From: Gnetum montanum
Lineage: Eukaryota > Streptophyta > Gnetopsida > Gnetales > Gnetaceae
Length of the DNA stretch: 62,000 nucleotides
Direction of reading: 5' to 3'
Assembly: GCA_015680685.1 (NCBI GenBank)
Contig: MNCI01018161.1
Location: 966,180 to 1,028,179 of the forward strand
Of this stretch, positions 43,524 through 56,989 are shown in pieces; the first letter of the stretch is position 1; the number at the start of each line of letters is the position of its first letter. Position numbers and translations under genes: made by a program. The notes below the pieces were generated by a model that worked only from the letters and a program-made list of their open reading frames with translations, ran no database searches and was not told the DNA's origin.

Positions 43524-44405
43524 TGATGAGCGATAAGGTACCCCTATGTCCAACCATAAAAATCACAAGAATTCATGCATGATCCAGTCTAATTCTATGG
43601 ATGGGACTAGTTGTGCATCTAAATTGTTATGCTTTGATTATAGTTTGTTATCTTCTCACTTGGACTAGTGGTAGCTTTGTCATGTATGGTTTAGTCTAGA
43701 GTGAGGCATATTATTGATGTTATCTAGCCTTAAGCTATTCCTAATGACAATAAAGAGATAAACTAATTAGGCTAATTAATAGTGGAAAGAAAAATATAAA
43801 CTAGTCTACGTGTGATGAGTATGTGTTCATAATTGGCTGCACATGCCTTGGACTTCATGTAACTACCACTAGGATTACCAAGCATACATCACTGAGCATA
43901 CCAAACAATACACTACTAGGCTACCAAGTAATTATACTTAAGTGCTTGCAATTAGTTGTACTCATTTCAGTTAATGATAGGAATAGTAATGAGAAAAAAT
44001 GGAGACATTAACTAAGGAGAATAGTAAACAATTAAACAATTAAAGCAATAATAAATCTAAGTGGATGCTATAATGATGAAAGTAATCTCGATCTTTATTG
44101 TTGATCATATAACATGTCCAAGTACATCACACTTGAGAAAGATACCATACAATCACTAACATCACGCTGCAAGCATGCACTAGGAAATAATAGAACTAAA
44201 AATCAAAAATCCATGAAAAGCTATCTAAAATCTATCAACCAACTATGTCTCAATGATGCAACCTAGTACGGTATTTATAGGCTAGCATGGAAGGGGCAAT
44301 ATCAAAAGCTTGATATCAAAGGTTGTACCTCGATATTGGATACCCAACATCATGGTCTCGATATTGAATATATGATATCACGGCCTTGGAAAACATGAAT
44401 CATCA
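43524..44405 (-). mobile_element. 5' LTR of element 6 (LTR D)
   Basis: On the minus strand it starts TGATGATTCATGTTTTCC at 44405 and ends GGTACCTTATCGCTCATCA at 43524, 882 bp. Same family as LTRs A, B and C. TATA-like CTATAAATACC (minus) near 44275. Followed by a primer site, so it is a 5' LTR; its Gag is probably the remnant at 18300-19645, now 24 kb away because element 3 inserted. Confidence 0.75.
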
Positions 44406-44670
44406 AAAGTCATCACAATATTTTTAGCATCTATAGAAAACACCTTAGCAAGATCTATAACATTTGTAGAAGAAACGTTAGTAGCATTTATAGTAGCTTG
44501 TTGCTGATGGGCTTGCATTACATTTTTTTCATAACATAAAAGGACATGAATCAAACATATGACTATTTTGATGATAATAGTGACATTACTTTGGGAGATT
44601 ATAATAAACCTTTTGTAGATAATTAATTTCACTAACATGTAAAATAATTTCTTCCTTAAGCAAATCAAGA
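44406..44670 (-). pseudogene. Possible Gag zinc-knuckle remnant
   Basis: A minus-strand frame contains a CHYYHQNSHMFDSC string, which fits CX2CX4HX4C with the second Cys changed to Tyr. A Gln/Asn-rich stretch in another frame follows. Retrotransposon Gag of unknown type, cut by LTR D. Confidence 0.3.
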
Positions 44671-47600
44671 TCTACTTCAATCATATATCGAATTTTGCAA
44701 AAATCATCAGCTATAGCAAGGATGTTAAGATGTTTGATTAGTCTAATATGAGAGACAATCTTCCTTTCAAATTTTTCAAAAATTAATGGAATATTCGATA
44801 ATTCAACAAAAAAATAAACCCTTCAAAATTCAAGAGATGTTGGATTAAAAAAGAAAGTCCACTTGCAAATAATCAATAAAGCATGGCAATGATTGAAAAC
44901 ACTAATATCAAGGACCTTAGAAACCATTCATAAATCAACAAATTCTATTAGCAAAATTGAGTTCAAAAAATAATGAGGATGAACAACATCCAAACCTCAA
45001 TCTTGCCAAACCAAATTTAAATGATTAAAAGACTAAAGGAATGAGGTAAATAACCTATAATTTACATGAAATCATACCTTCTAGAAATTTCATGAGTAAG
45101 AGATTCATATAAATCATTGGGTAATTAGTAGAATGGCAAAGGAGCGAAGGTTCCAATAGAAGGATCACCTACTAAATCTAGTGGTATTGCATGCAATATT
45201 AATACCAAACCCCTTACTACCTCAAATCAATGATGAAACCCTTGTTGTTGAAACCCTTAGATCAATGCACTTAAGAAAAATATATATATTTATGTTTTTC
45301 CTTTTCTTCTTAAGAATAAAATGGTAAATAATGAAAAATGTGTCTAACATGAGGATAGAAAACAAATAAAAAGTTTAAAATATGAAAAATAATGTTACTA
45401 TTAATTATAAGAATGATCAAATGATAATAAAGAAACTAGATAAGACATAAGCTTTTGTCAATATGTTTACTTGTACTACAAGATGTATTGATTAGTTCAA
45501 ATAGATAGTTTGTAAAGAATATTCTTCCTTATCTAATAAGGATAATATTAACTGAAAAATTAAAACTTATGTTGATCAATGGGTGGATTCTTGATGTAAG
45601 ATCAATCATGATGGACAATATGTGTTATTAGATGTTCCTTTCATACAAAAGTTAGTATTTCTTCAAAGCTTTTTATTGTTATCTCAAATCCTTTTGCTAT
45701 TTCAAGTACAAACATAGATGTTGAAAGGGACATAAATGTTAGGACTGAGACCATCCTCCCTAGTAATAATTACTTTTTTCTCTTGATTTCTCAAAGCATC
45801 AATTGTGATGTTATACACTTGAGTAGAAATCCCTAAAATTGGAGAGCTTTTCCTTTCCATGTTTTTGATGTTTTCTCCTTAAGCATGTGATGACCTATAA
45901 ATTTTTTGCTATTATTATTATAATTATTTAGGTCTAACAGCTTCCCAAAAAATAAATAAAAAATTAAAACCTTAAAACCTTAGGATTAAATTATGTAGTA
46001 TACAACACACAACATATGAGAAAGAGTGTTGATTTTTGTTTTATTAAAAAAATGCAAATTTTATTTTTTTACTATATAATTATTTAAGAAATTATTACTT
46101 AATTATTTAAAATGTGTAGAACCCCTCCATTTAAGTTAATTTTTATGGTAAAAGTCTTGGAATTCCATGTTACAAGTTCGATTCTAGTGATACTAAGTTA
46201 TGGATTTTAAAACTTTTTTGTTGTCTAATAAATCAAATAAAATTTATAAATAAATAAAAATATAATTTCTATTTCAATATATTTCCAAAAGGTTAAAAAA
46301 TTAAATAAAAAATTACTATTAAAATGAAATGGACGTGTTGGAATTGAAAGAATGATTATAAATACATCCCAAAAGATATAGGAAACATGATACTTTAGAT
46401 TGGATAATGTAAAAAATTAGTTTTACTATCTTTAGGGTGTGTTGGTTTCCTGATTCTTGAGGTTTTTGTTTTGCAAATTCCACCCATCACCTAGAGCCAT
46501 AGTACTCACCCCACTAAGTGAGGTCCTGGGAGGGTTGTTAGATGAGCAAAAACCTAATCACTTTGAGTGGTTGCACCCAAACTTGAGCCTAGGTCTTCCA
46601 TTTGAGAAATGACTAACTTATCCATCATATTTAGAAAATTGTTTGGTTTTAACTAGTTCTATAAAGTTTTATTTGGATGAATCTTTGATTCATGTTTAAC
46701 CCACCATTTCTATTATTTTCTAAATTCTTTTTATATTTTATCCTTAGAGATGAAATATTATCAAATTCATGAATGTGAGGACACAACATCTCTATAGATT
46801 AATTATCCATGAATTCACCCAATTTAGGACCCTAAGCTTACCTAGTCCATATCCTCTATTAATTTTTTTCATCAAACTATAATTTTAACTAATTTTTAAT
46901 GAGAAGTAAATATCACATATAATATCTTTATTAGGTATGTTCCTTGGGATGATGTGTTACATAGAGTCTAACATTACCAATGCATTCAAGATGTTTAAAA
47001 GCACTAGGATTAACCTTTGGTTCACTAGAATTAGAGCTACAAAGTCCCATGAGTTGTGGATTAGAGTATAAATTTCTAGTTTGGCTAGTAAAAAGCTTTT
47101 AACATGAGCATTTGGAGAAAAGAGAGAGTATATTGATTCAACACTCCCAAAAGAGAATATATTGCAATATTATGAGCAAGAAAAAAATTCAGTAGAAGTT
47201 ATTTTATTATTTTTATTATTAAGCAAAGATTTCCTTTAATGTACTTTCATACTTACTATATTTTTTGAAGTTAAACTCACATCTAATATAACTCTTGTTT
47301 CAAGCCTTTCATATGCATGCTTATTTTTAATAGGCCATAAATTAACATGACATTTGCATATTAGCTTTTGGAGGTTCCTTTGATATGCAATTTATCTATT
47401 ATTTTTCCATGTTACTCTTTGATATGCTATTTATATATTAGTTTTCAATGTTAATCAATTACTATTCCATAGGTTTTGACATAACATTATTTCTTACCTA
47501 AAGAATGGAGGCCTATCATATCTCATTGCAAAATTCAGTTTTGGTTGTAAAAAGATCAAACCTAGCATCTTTAGCTTTACAACCACAAGCAACCTAGCAT

Positions 47601-50450
47601 GACCTTTTCGAAGAAAGGCAACTTAGTTACCATGATTGATGAGAGTTGGTAAGTTGGCTTAGTTTCACATAAGAAATTATTTGTTTTAACATCTAGAAAT
47701 TGACAATTGATAAGCTCTCAATTCTTGTACAAAAAACAAAAGCCATTTTCAATTCTTTAAAACTATGATTTGAATGTAGAAAAGCAACCAAATCTATCAA
47801 ACACATAAGAAGTCTACACAACTAAAAAAAAAATTAAATTAACTATTATACAACAAAAATCAATTTGTGATACCATTCAAATTGTGACACAACGTGCACC
47901 TAATTAAAATTGAAAACCTAAAAGTCTCTTTGTTATACATATCAAGTAATTTGCCTCTTCTATATAGTCAAAATGACACCTCAGCTACCATGAGACATAG
48001 AAAGTTATTTCAATCATCATACCATAAGAGACATGAAAAAAAAAGGTAAAAACTATTCTTGATTATTTAAAGTAGAGGAATGCAAAAAATACATCAAAGG
48101 TTAACATATAAGGAGTTTTTGCAAGAAAAGAATGGGTAGTTAAATTAAGTTCTATACTCATGAAACATTCTATAGTAATAGTGAAACTATGATTCAGGGT
48201 AGTTAAGATAATATACCTAAAGCACATTCAAATTTTGGATATTATAAAAAAAAACCTTTTTGTAATTAAATACAAATTAATATGCCTCTTCTACATAGAA
48301 ATAATGATACATTTCATGTTATAAGATAGTGAAAATGTTGGTTTATACATCAAAATTTTCCATGGTATTCTATGATCATTTCAAGAATAAAGAAATTAGA
48401 TGATGGAGGAGATAAAGTGAAGTCACTTTTCTTGGTGCCAAATAAGGCTTTTATGAATGTCCATATGGTCTACTAAGTCAATGTTTAGTGCATCTGATAT
48501 CCTCTAGAGAAGTTCTACCTTACCTTTATTCAGTCCACTCCTAAGAAACATTTGAAAGACTTTTCTGTAAGATTTGACTTCATATCTTCAAACATGTGTA
48601 GACCAATCATTTTTTCCTTATTTTCAAAGAATCATCTTCATCTTCTATGGTATTACCTCCCATTCAAGTGATGAAGTAGTTGGTTGCCTACTTCACTTTG
48701 ATTTCCTAGAAATCATCCAATTTCTCTTATGTGAATCACCACTTTTAGACCATGCATGCAAAGCATCAGAAGGATCATATTCCCCTTCAATAATTCTTTT
48801 TCTGTTGGTTGTTTCCTAAAATGATTATAACATAAATGAGACAAGTAGGGACTAAAACCCAGAAATTCAACATATGTAATAAATTGATAATGACTATAAT
48901 TGAATTCTATTGTCTAATCAAGTGACTCCTTTATCATCTTGATCCTTCCAAATGGATAATCTACCTAAAAATAACAATGAACACAACCAAAAGAATCTAA
49001 CGTTTTAAAAAAATTCTTTGTATGGATATTTCAAATAAAAAACCTACTTATGTTTTATTATAATTGATTCATTGGTACAAGTTTATAGTCATCATTTCAA
49101 ACATTGTCCAAGAGAATGAGGATACCCATCATCCCAAGCTAATAAATAGGAAAATGTCATAAATAGATAGTAGTAAAACCATAGTTTATAAAGCAATGAA
49201 TCATAGATAGGAATTAAAATCTAATTGCTAGAATTTCTTATTAGAAAAACTTTCTAAGTCAGTAGCATTGTCAAAAAATGTTTATGCCTAACATGCTAAA
49301 GCTGATACAAGGAAAAAATCATAACTAGGAATTTTGAAAACTATAACTCATAAAACAATGAACATGATTAATAAGAATAGGAATTGAACATGGTCAAAAA
49401 TAGGTATATCTAAGATCCTAAGGCTAAAAAAAGAGAAAACATCATAACCTAAGGATTTGTTTATTCAAACAGCAAAAATGAATAAATCAAATGGGGATGA
49501 TCAATAATAGGCATGCAAAAAACCAAGTTTAGAGAACATCAAACATCATTTACATGATGGATGATATCAAAACACTTAAATAGTGCCTCTTGAAAGATTT
49601 AAGAGTCTTAAGCATGACTTAAGAAAACATAGCCCATGGATGCCTCCATATAAATTGACATCACAAATTTTTTTTATTCTAATAATCAATGATATTCAAT
49701 CTTATTAATCATCACATGTACTTATAAGAAAAGTGATAGAAGACTAGTTTCTAAATTCACTGCAAGGAAGGAAACCCAAATTCTTCATAAAATATGAGCA
49801 ACTAAAACTAAACTCTTCAATGAATCCAAAACAAACTTACCTCAAACATTTTATGCCATCTTCCATTGATCCATTCATGTCAGACACGTAGTTACACATG
49901 AGTATAGGAAGAGCAAGTGGCTGTATTAGGAAAAAACACCAAAAATCAAGGCTCAAAGATGATATCTCCATGCCACTAGAAATATAAATCATAAGCCTCA
50001 ACTTTATGTCCCACGCAAAGCTCCTTCGATAGAGGACACCTCAATGGAATCAATTGGATTTGAGATGCAGGCACAACTTCTACCAAAGGTTCTCCTCCAT
50101 CACTTACCAAAAATTTCTCATATTGAATTTTGAAAGCCCTAACTTGCCTTGTTTCATCCCTAATTTTATCTAAAATTTTTCATTCATGCTAGGCACCCCC
50201 AAAACCCTCTTCTAGGCTGCATGCTCCTACTCTTCTCTTGATTTTTCACCCCATGCTCTTTGTAAATTCAAATTTGTTATGGAAATTTTGGGGGAAAATG
50301 CTTAACAAAGCTTGAAAATGCAACATGACCTCCCAGTCACTTACAATAAGACCAAATATTCTCACATCCCTCCCTGGGATGAAAACTAAAATCCAAAATA
50401 GGCAATTCAAAAGAAATACCTCTTAAGAGAAAGCAATATTATTGGCAAAT
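44671..50450. other. AT-rich region without recognisable genes
   Basis: Repeated reading on both strands gave no convincing protein family; open frames are short. It contains a SINE-like piece (46120-46260) and possibly a second tRNA-like piece on the minus strand near 46530-46610 (TTGCACCCAAACTTGAGCCT). A stretch around 49980-50330 is slightly GC-richer and could be an old genic fragment, but no exon was identified. Confidence 0.4.
46120..46260 (+). repeat. tRNA-SINE-like fragment
   Basis: ATGGTAAAAGTCTTGG followed 20 bases later by CAAGTTCGATTCTAGTG resembles pol III A and B boxes at tRNA spacing, then GAT/AAGTTATGGATTTT. A similar order occurs at 61725-61880. Confidence 0.4.
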
Positions 50451-50599
50451 CCTAGTTCTCAACATTGAAGTTGAACATTACTAGCAATAGAGCATTTCAT
50501 ACTATAGTCAAATTCAGTGTAGTTGGTGTCTTGATGCCAGACATCTACACAACATTTCTAAATAAATAAAATAATCTTAAATAAGAGGATTTTCTAGGC

Positions 50600-51900
50600 C
50601 TTTTGAAGGCGTCACTTAACACAATCATCTTTGAAGATACATAGAGGGAAATTGACAGAATGATTAGGAATAAAAACCTAGAGAGACTAGCACCACTTTC
50701 AAATTTGTCAAGAGAATGAGCATTCTGAAAAAACATGCACAAAAGAGTCATTGTCTTGAAAAATGGTTCATTTAGAGCAAGCAACTCCTAAGTAAAGCCT
50801 ATTTCCAATGGGAAGATCTTGATGAATCAAGGACATAAAAAAGAAATGGTGCTTAGGTTGGGCCTTGGAAGTCCAAACACAATGAAAAATAGCTTTCTAA
50901 TGATGATCTTCAAGATGCATACTCCATCTTCTATTTAAAGTGAAGAATTGAAATTCTTGTGCATGAAACCAAGATTTGGCTTTAGAAAGATGTAGAGAAT
51001 GAAAAGGGGAATCATCATGGCAAAACAAATCATCATATCGAGGAGAATTATTTTGCAACTTAGGAACACCAAAGTTGGAAACAAAATGCTTAATGTGCTA
51101 GTAAATAAGAGTATGTTGTCCTTGAAACCCCCATTTAACTTTGGCATGTTGCCAAGAGAGGGTAGTCGAATCATTCCTAATAGAAAATAATTGAGAAACA
51201 TGATGGAGATTGTAATAATTAAAATAACTGGCTCTATGAGAAAATTCTTCATAATGACAACCCAAACTCTTTTTGAAAATATGAAACCACTAGATTAAGT
51301 GCATAAACAAAGAGTTCAAGCTTAACTTGGTAGGTTTCCATTGCAAAATACCTTTACTTAACTCCAACGCTGTCAAATTTTCCTAAATTTCTAAGAACCT
51401 CTATCAATGATTCAATTTCTCCAATGAGTGTTTTTCCATATATGATTGTTACCAAGACAAGAAATATTATGCCTAAAAGGGATCTTCCTATCTTTATCTA
51501 CTTCTATATAGTGAGTGATCCACTTGGAGGCCAAGAGAATACTTTGGTGCTCAATAGAGGGGAGACCTAAGCCCCCTTATTCCTTTCTTAAAGTGTAGAT
51601 ATCCCAAGCAACTCAATGAAAAGCTTTGTGATTATCCTTACCCCTCCATAAAAAATTCCTAATAATTTTCTTGATCCACTAAAAGGGAGATTTGGAAGGA
51701 GTCATAAAGGAAGAAAAGTACACATGAGTGGAGTTCAAAATATGATTAGCTACAATAAATATACTTGCAAGGCATAAGGGTTTATAAGCCCATTTCAAAG
51801 CTTTATGTTTTACTTTTTCCACCACATTATTCCATAAGGAAGTAGAAGTAGAGAATAAAGCTATTAGGATACCCAAAAGGGTGAAAACGTCTATAGTAGA
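50600..51900 (-). pseudogene. LINE C-terminal domain and zf-RVT-like segment
   Basis: KVKHKALKWAYKPLCLASI, then IIRNFLWRG and GGLGLPSIEHQ (51876-51540) are the usual post-RT landmarks of plant LINEs. KAIFHCVWTSKAQPKHHFFF and a Cys/His region with HVFSECSFS (50900-50690) match the reverse-transcriptase zinc-binding segment. Confidence 0.7.
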
Positions 51901-51999
51901 AAGCCACTTGATATTAAAATGATAATTTCAAGTAGGCCTTGGAGAGAAGCTACATCAAATAGCTTGCATTTTATTCCAGTTAATTTTACCTCTTGAGTG

Positions 52000-53000
52000 T
52001 CTACAATAGATGTCAGTGTAATCCAAGGTAGTGTTAAAATTATTATGGTCTTCAACCAAAGTGACAAAAGTGTCATTTGCAAACTAGCTATAAATGAGAT
52101 CCTTTTGTTCTTATGGAAGAGAGATAGCTCTTAACCTTATAGAATCATTGTGAGTTCTAAGAACAACTCCAAGAGCATCCATAGCAAGGATAAAAATATA
52201 GGAAGATAAAGAACATCCTTTTCATACTAATTTTTGAAGCTCAATAATCTTAGAGAAGGTTCTATTAATACAACTATCTAAAGAGGCCTCTAATAAAATC
52301 AAATCGATATGTCTATCAAAAATAGTACCTAAGTTATGATGCTTAACTATACTTCTTAAAAAGGATCAATCAAGAATGTAATAATATTTCACAAAATCAA
52401 TCTTAAGAAGAATGACTTTTTGATCAATGGAAGAAGCCCAATGCAAGCCCTCAATAGTAGTAACAACATTGTCTAAAATATACCTACCTTGAAAAAAACC
52501 AGTTTGCTCCTTATTGATGAGATGAGGAAGAAAAGGTTTTAATTTATTAGCTATAGCTTTAGCAAAAATTTTGTAGATAGAATTTAAAAGAGTGATAGGA
52601 CACTAGTTGCTAATGTATATATGATCTCTTAACTTAGGTAGAAGCTTACTAATACCGACATTGATTACTTTGCCAAAGGAACCTTTCCTAAGAGCTTCAT
52701 TATACACACTATAGATGGTATCTTGAAGAGTGGGCCAGAGTTTCTTAAAAAATTATATAGGAAGATAATCCATACCATTGTCTTTGCCATTATGAAGTTG
52801 TTGAAGAGCTTTACCAAGATCCTATTTGGAAATAATAGTAGCATCACAAAATATGGGACAATTAAAATGAGTAATAACGGTATTAACTACAGTGGGATCA
52901 ATATCTTCTTTACAAAAAGTACTAAAGTAAAAATCAAAGAAAGCCTATAATATGTTAGTCTTGGAAGTAAAGATGTTATCATAAACTTGAATAGTTGGGA
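52000..53000 (-). pseudogene. LINE reverse transcriptase
   Basis: Minus-strand pieces match LINE RT. The catalytic FADD box reads FAND (52083-52072), a G-to-A change of the first Asp. Upstream text has SSYIFILAMDALG, matching the polymerase palm. Inactive. Confidence 0.65.
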
Positions 53001-53739
53001 TTTTAGGGGACAAGTATCCTCCTTTTAGGAGACAAAAAGAATCTTTAGTATCTTAGTCATCCCTATAGAGCTGAGAAAGATAGACGTGAAGGTGAGCACC
53101 TCTAGCTTCATGGTGATCCATCATATGCATGCTCTCCTTGGCAATTTGTAAGTGATAGAAATATGTCTCAATAGCTTCACCTCTATTAATAGAATTTTGT
53201 AATTAGGAGATTTCCTTATGAAGGTTGGACTTATGAGAGTTTATCCTTGAAGCCACCAATTTACCTGAATGTTTGGAAAATTGTTGGAGGCAAGTACAAC
53301 TATTAGTCTACCAATCAATCCAACTATCTTCTCCAAGTGATTTAGGATGTAGATTCCATATTTTCATCAATAAATAGTAAAGGGAGCTATTGTGAATAAA
53401 GGTAGTGTTAAAAATATAAAGGTCATTGGAAGAACAAGAGAAGCCTAATAGGGAAAGAGACCAGTGAATACGATAATGATCTAATAAAACCTAGGTATAA
53501 TCTACCTAAATAGGAACACTATTGATGGTAGTGAATTGAATAGAAACATTCATAGATAGGTAGACTCGATCAAACCTAGAAGAAATGTAGGAGTCTCCAT
53601 CTCTAACTTTGCTTCAAGTAAACCAATTAGAAGTACTAGAAGGGGTAATTTCCATTAGCTTCTTGCAAATTCAATTTTCTCTTCAATAAAAGTCAAATAA
53701 GAAGCTCACTATTTTCTAAACCACCTCTCTATCCTTCAA

Positions 53740-54190
53740 ACTTATCCTATGGATGCGCAATCATATTAAATTCTTCTATGATGATCTAATTAACTGCAGG
53801 TAAATTTTGTCCAAGCTAATTCCAAAAAGGCTTCTAGTCATTTAGGTTATAAGGAGCATAAATGCAAATGAACCCTAGGCTTTCATTAGTGTGCTATAAC
53901 CAAACCAAACAATAATTCCCTAAATTATCAAAACCATGATTAATAATAGACTCCTATCACTTATTGTGAAGAAGAATTATAGCTCCCCCTTTGCCAGGCT
54001 CATGGGGGGAAGAGACATAATAACTTTTGGGAAAAATACTCTTACAATAGGTTTGAAGATGAAATCCTTAGATTTTAACTTTCTAAATACAAGAAACATC
54101 TAGGGAATGCCTAAAAATATAATCTTTGACTATATATCTTCTACTAGGATTCAAGAATCCCCTAACATTCCATGAGCAACACTTCATTGT
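53740..54190 (-). pseudogene. LINE endonuclease (APE-like)
   Basis: Starts CSWNVRGFLNPSRRYIVKDY, the common LINE endonuclease start. Then come HEPGKGGAIILLHNK, GNYCLVWL, SLGFICIYAPYN and finally IIIEEFNMI, where GDFN is expected. The catalytic Asp is therefore changed in this copy. Several TAG stops. Confidence 0.7.
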
Positions 54191-54599
54191 GGATGTGAAG
54201 ATGAAGGATGATCTCCCTCAACCACTAAAGCCTTGAGAGAATTCTTGGACCAAAGCTATTTACTAAAGGATGAAAATAACTTGTTCTTATACTAGTAGAA
54301 TGATTAGCATTAGCAACAATCAAGTATCAATGTCCTTTAGGGAAATTGCTAAAGATAGGATTATCATGTGTGACTAAGGCATAATATTTTTGAGTAACTT
54401 GCTCCTAGCCACTAGCACCATCTTTGGGGTCCCTTCCTGGTTAAGAGAATTCTTAGTAACATTAATAGCTTCAATATTCATATCTTACACATCTATCATC
54501 AAGGAGTGCACCTCAACAGTATCATTACCTATATCCTTATATATGTTATTATCTTTTATTTCCTTATTAACTTGTTTAGATAAAATTCTCTTAGCTTCA

Positions 54600-55431
54600 A
54601 TCTTGACCAATAGCTTTGAGCTTTTTGATGAGTAGGATCAAGACAATAATAACAATGGTTTAGGAGCATAAGATATAAATTTTTTTATACAAAAGTCTTT
54701 TCTTTCACATTAAATTCCAATGAGTTGGGTTGTTGCTTTTGCATATCAATTCTCACACACACTTGCCTAGTTGGTCTTGGGTAGAAACCTGAAAAGGACT
54801 CCATACCAATAACCTCCCCAACCTATGCAATAATAATGTCAACATGTGGCAAAAAGTGTGATGGGAGCCCTGAAAATTCTATCCATAGCAGTAAAATACT
54901 TTTATTTTATTTTTTAGGTCAAAAGTTTTCTTTCTAGGATTGAAGCACTAAAAAGGATCCATAAACATCCCAAATAGATTATCGCTTCATGAAATCTACC
55001 ATAGCCCTAGTTTCAAAAGTGAAAATAAAAAACCCTCTAGTAAGATTAGAAGCCAAGGTTAATCTGATGTTTTGAGGTTCCCAAAACTTTTTAACCAATT
55101 CCTAGAAAATTGAGGCAAGAGGAATCCTATGAGTAAAAGAGCCAATTTCATAAAGGTAGCTAAAGGTTTGAATGATTTGAACAAAGATGTCTTTAGGAAA
55201 GTCAAAATGTAAAACATTGTCATTATCATCCATATTAGTAGTATTATTAGTGGGTTGTGAATCATTGTTGGAGGAGTCCATTATTTTCCATTTTTTCTCT
55301 CCAACATTAGAAAATGAAGAGATAGTTTCGGTCATGCAAACCCATTGGGCCCCAACCCAAACACTTAATGGAATCAAAGAAAAGAGTGTATTAAGAAAAA
55401 AATAGAAACAAAAAAGGAATAGAATCACCAA
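54600..55431 (-). pseudogene. LINE ORF1-like protein
   Basis: Begins near MTETISSFSNVGEKKW (about 55347). A TAG at 55101 interrupts ASIF/ELVKKFWEPQNIRLT. It continues with FFIFTFETRAMVDFMKR and a segment GKCV.ELICKSNNPTHWN like the TRQVCVRIDMQK.QP strand found in plant LINE ORF1 proteins of DUF4283 type. RNA-binding role inferred from family. Confidence 0.5.
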
Positions 55432-55450
55432 GATGCTTGTTCATCAAATG

Positions 55451-56401
55451 GCGAGAGGCATGCATAGGCACTACACCACACACCAAAAAACCCTTGCCAA
55501 TCTTAGCCACTAACGAAATAAGGTCCAACAAATTAGTGCTCAAGCATGGTCCCACTTCATAATAGCACAATGCATGATACTGTAACATCACTCAGAATCA
55601 CTTAAAATGATGGGTCCAATTGTAGAAGATCCAATCATCACCATAGCCATGCTACCAAAAAGCCAACGACCTTTTGTTCAAGATTCGTAGATGAGAAAAC
55701 CCACAACAACAACAATTAGAAAACCTAGTTACAGCCATGAAGAAGATCTCAACTCAAAACCCCCAAAACACAAGAGACATTCCCTACTCAAAAATATCAA
55801 GGTTGACTGTATGGAAATTTTTCTCACATAAATCTATGATTAAATCATATATCATTCACCAAATAGGTGGATCCTCTACTCTATAGATCTTTTTCTTTTG
55901 TGATTTGATTTCCACCTTCACTGTAGTAACATGGCTATTTTGCTATAGTCATGGATGCACATTTATGGTATTTCCTTAATACTTGTAATACAATTTAGAG
56001 AGAAATTTTTTACAATTGTGGGTTATGATTTCTGAGGAACATAACATGAAAATGTCCAAAATGTAGCAGCTACTAGAATGCACACATTAAGAGACCATTT
56101 TTTCATCTAGAGATTAGAAACTACATGCCATGGACATCTTTTTATTTTCCTTCATTTTTCTTTTAATTTTTTTCTTCTCTATAGCAAACCTAGTGATGTA
56201 GGTAAACCTTGGGAAATGATTCAGCCCCCAAAATCTACAATGTAATAAATAAATGTTTGGCCAATTAAATCATTATATATTAAATAAAATCATTGAAAAA
56301 TTTAAAATCTAGTAATTGCCTTATAATTTTATATATTTTTTTCATGATTGATCTAAACATAGAAACTCTACTTCATTTGTTTTTTGTAAATGAATAGTGT
56401 T
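55451..56401. other. Spacer between LINE and copia element
   Basis: AT-rich. 55590-55830 may be the LINE 5' region. No gene or repeat was recognised in the rest. Confidence 0.4.
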
Positions 56402-56720
56402 TGTTAGAAAGTTAGAATAAAACCAAAATTAGTTGATTCTCTAAATCAATTAGGGCCTAATTTTGTGGAACAAATTACCAAAATTAGTTGATCCTCTAAA
56501 TAAATTTGGGCCTAATTTTGTGAATCAACTTACCAAAATTAGTTTATTCTTAGAATCAATTTCTATCATCAATATTTGTTTGTTATTTTTCTAATTTCAT
56601 GTTCCTTATTTAGTAGATTTCCTATTGTAATTCTTTCCTATAAATTGTTGTAATTGTTTATTCAAGATGAAGGAGTGAGAGAATTATTTTTCCAATCTTT
56701 TCTTCTCTCCTTCTTAATCA
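56402..56720 (+). mobile_element. 5' LTR of the copia element
   Basis: Starts TGTTAGAAAGTTAGAATAAA, ends CTCCTTCTTAATCA. Contains a tandem duplication of a unit of about 55-60 bp with CCAAAATTAGTTGATCCTCT; the 3' LTR has one unit. CTATAAATTG near 56638 may be its TATA box. Confidence 0.8.
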
Positions 56721-56732
56721 TGGCATCAAATA
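56721..56732 (+). promoter_or_regulatory. Primer binding site of the copia element
   Basis: TGGCATCAAATA directly after the LTR, a decayed form of TGGTATCAGAGC, complementary to initiator tRNA-Met as usual in copia elements. Confidence 0.6.
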
Positions 56733-56989
56733 TGTTTCTTTCACTGGCATGAGAACTTAGTTGACAAACCAAAATGGTGAGCATGAAATTTGAATTCTCT
56801 ATAGTAGAATCATCCTTGATTTTGACTATCTCAACTCCACCCTTATTCCTTTCCTCCTCTAAAACCGAAAAACATTCTTTTCAAATCACCATACACCGAT
56901 AGAATGGAAATAAGTTTTGTGAATGATATCAATCAATCCTACTCATGATCAAAGGTATGGGAAAAATGGGCTACTGATAGTAGTAGTTG

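Larger units (their letters stand above)
50500..55450 (-). mobile_element. Decayed LINE retrotransposon
   Basis: On the minus strand, in order: an ORF1-like part (55431 to about 54600), endonuclease (about 54190-53740), reverse transcriptase (about 53000-52000), and a C-terminal domain ending in a zinc-finger-like segment (about 51900-50600). This is the usual plant LINE order. Frames are broken by frequent TAG and TAA. The exact ends, poly(A) tail and target duplication could not be fixed. Confidence 0.75.

Noticed and set aside
46120-46190. A functional tRNA gene
   Set aside because: Only box-like words remain; no cloverleaf with an acceptor stem could be drawn.
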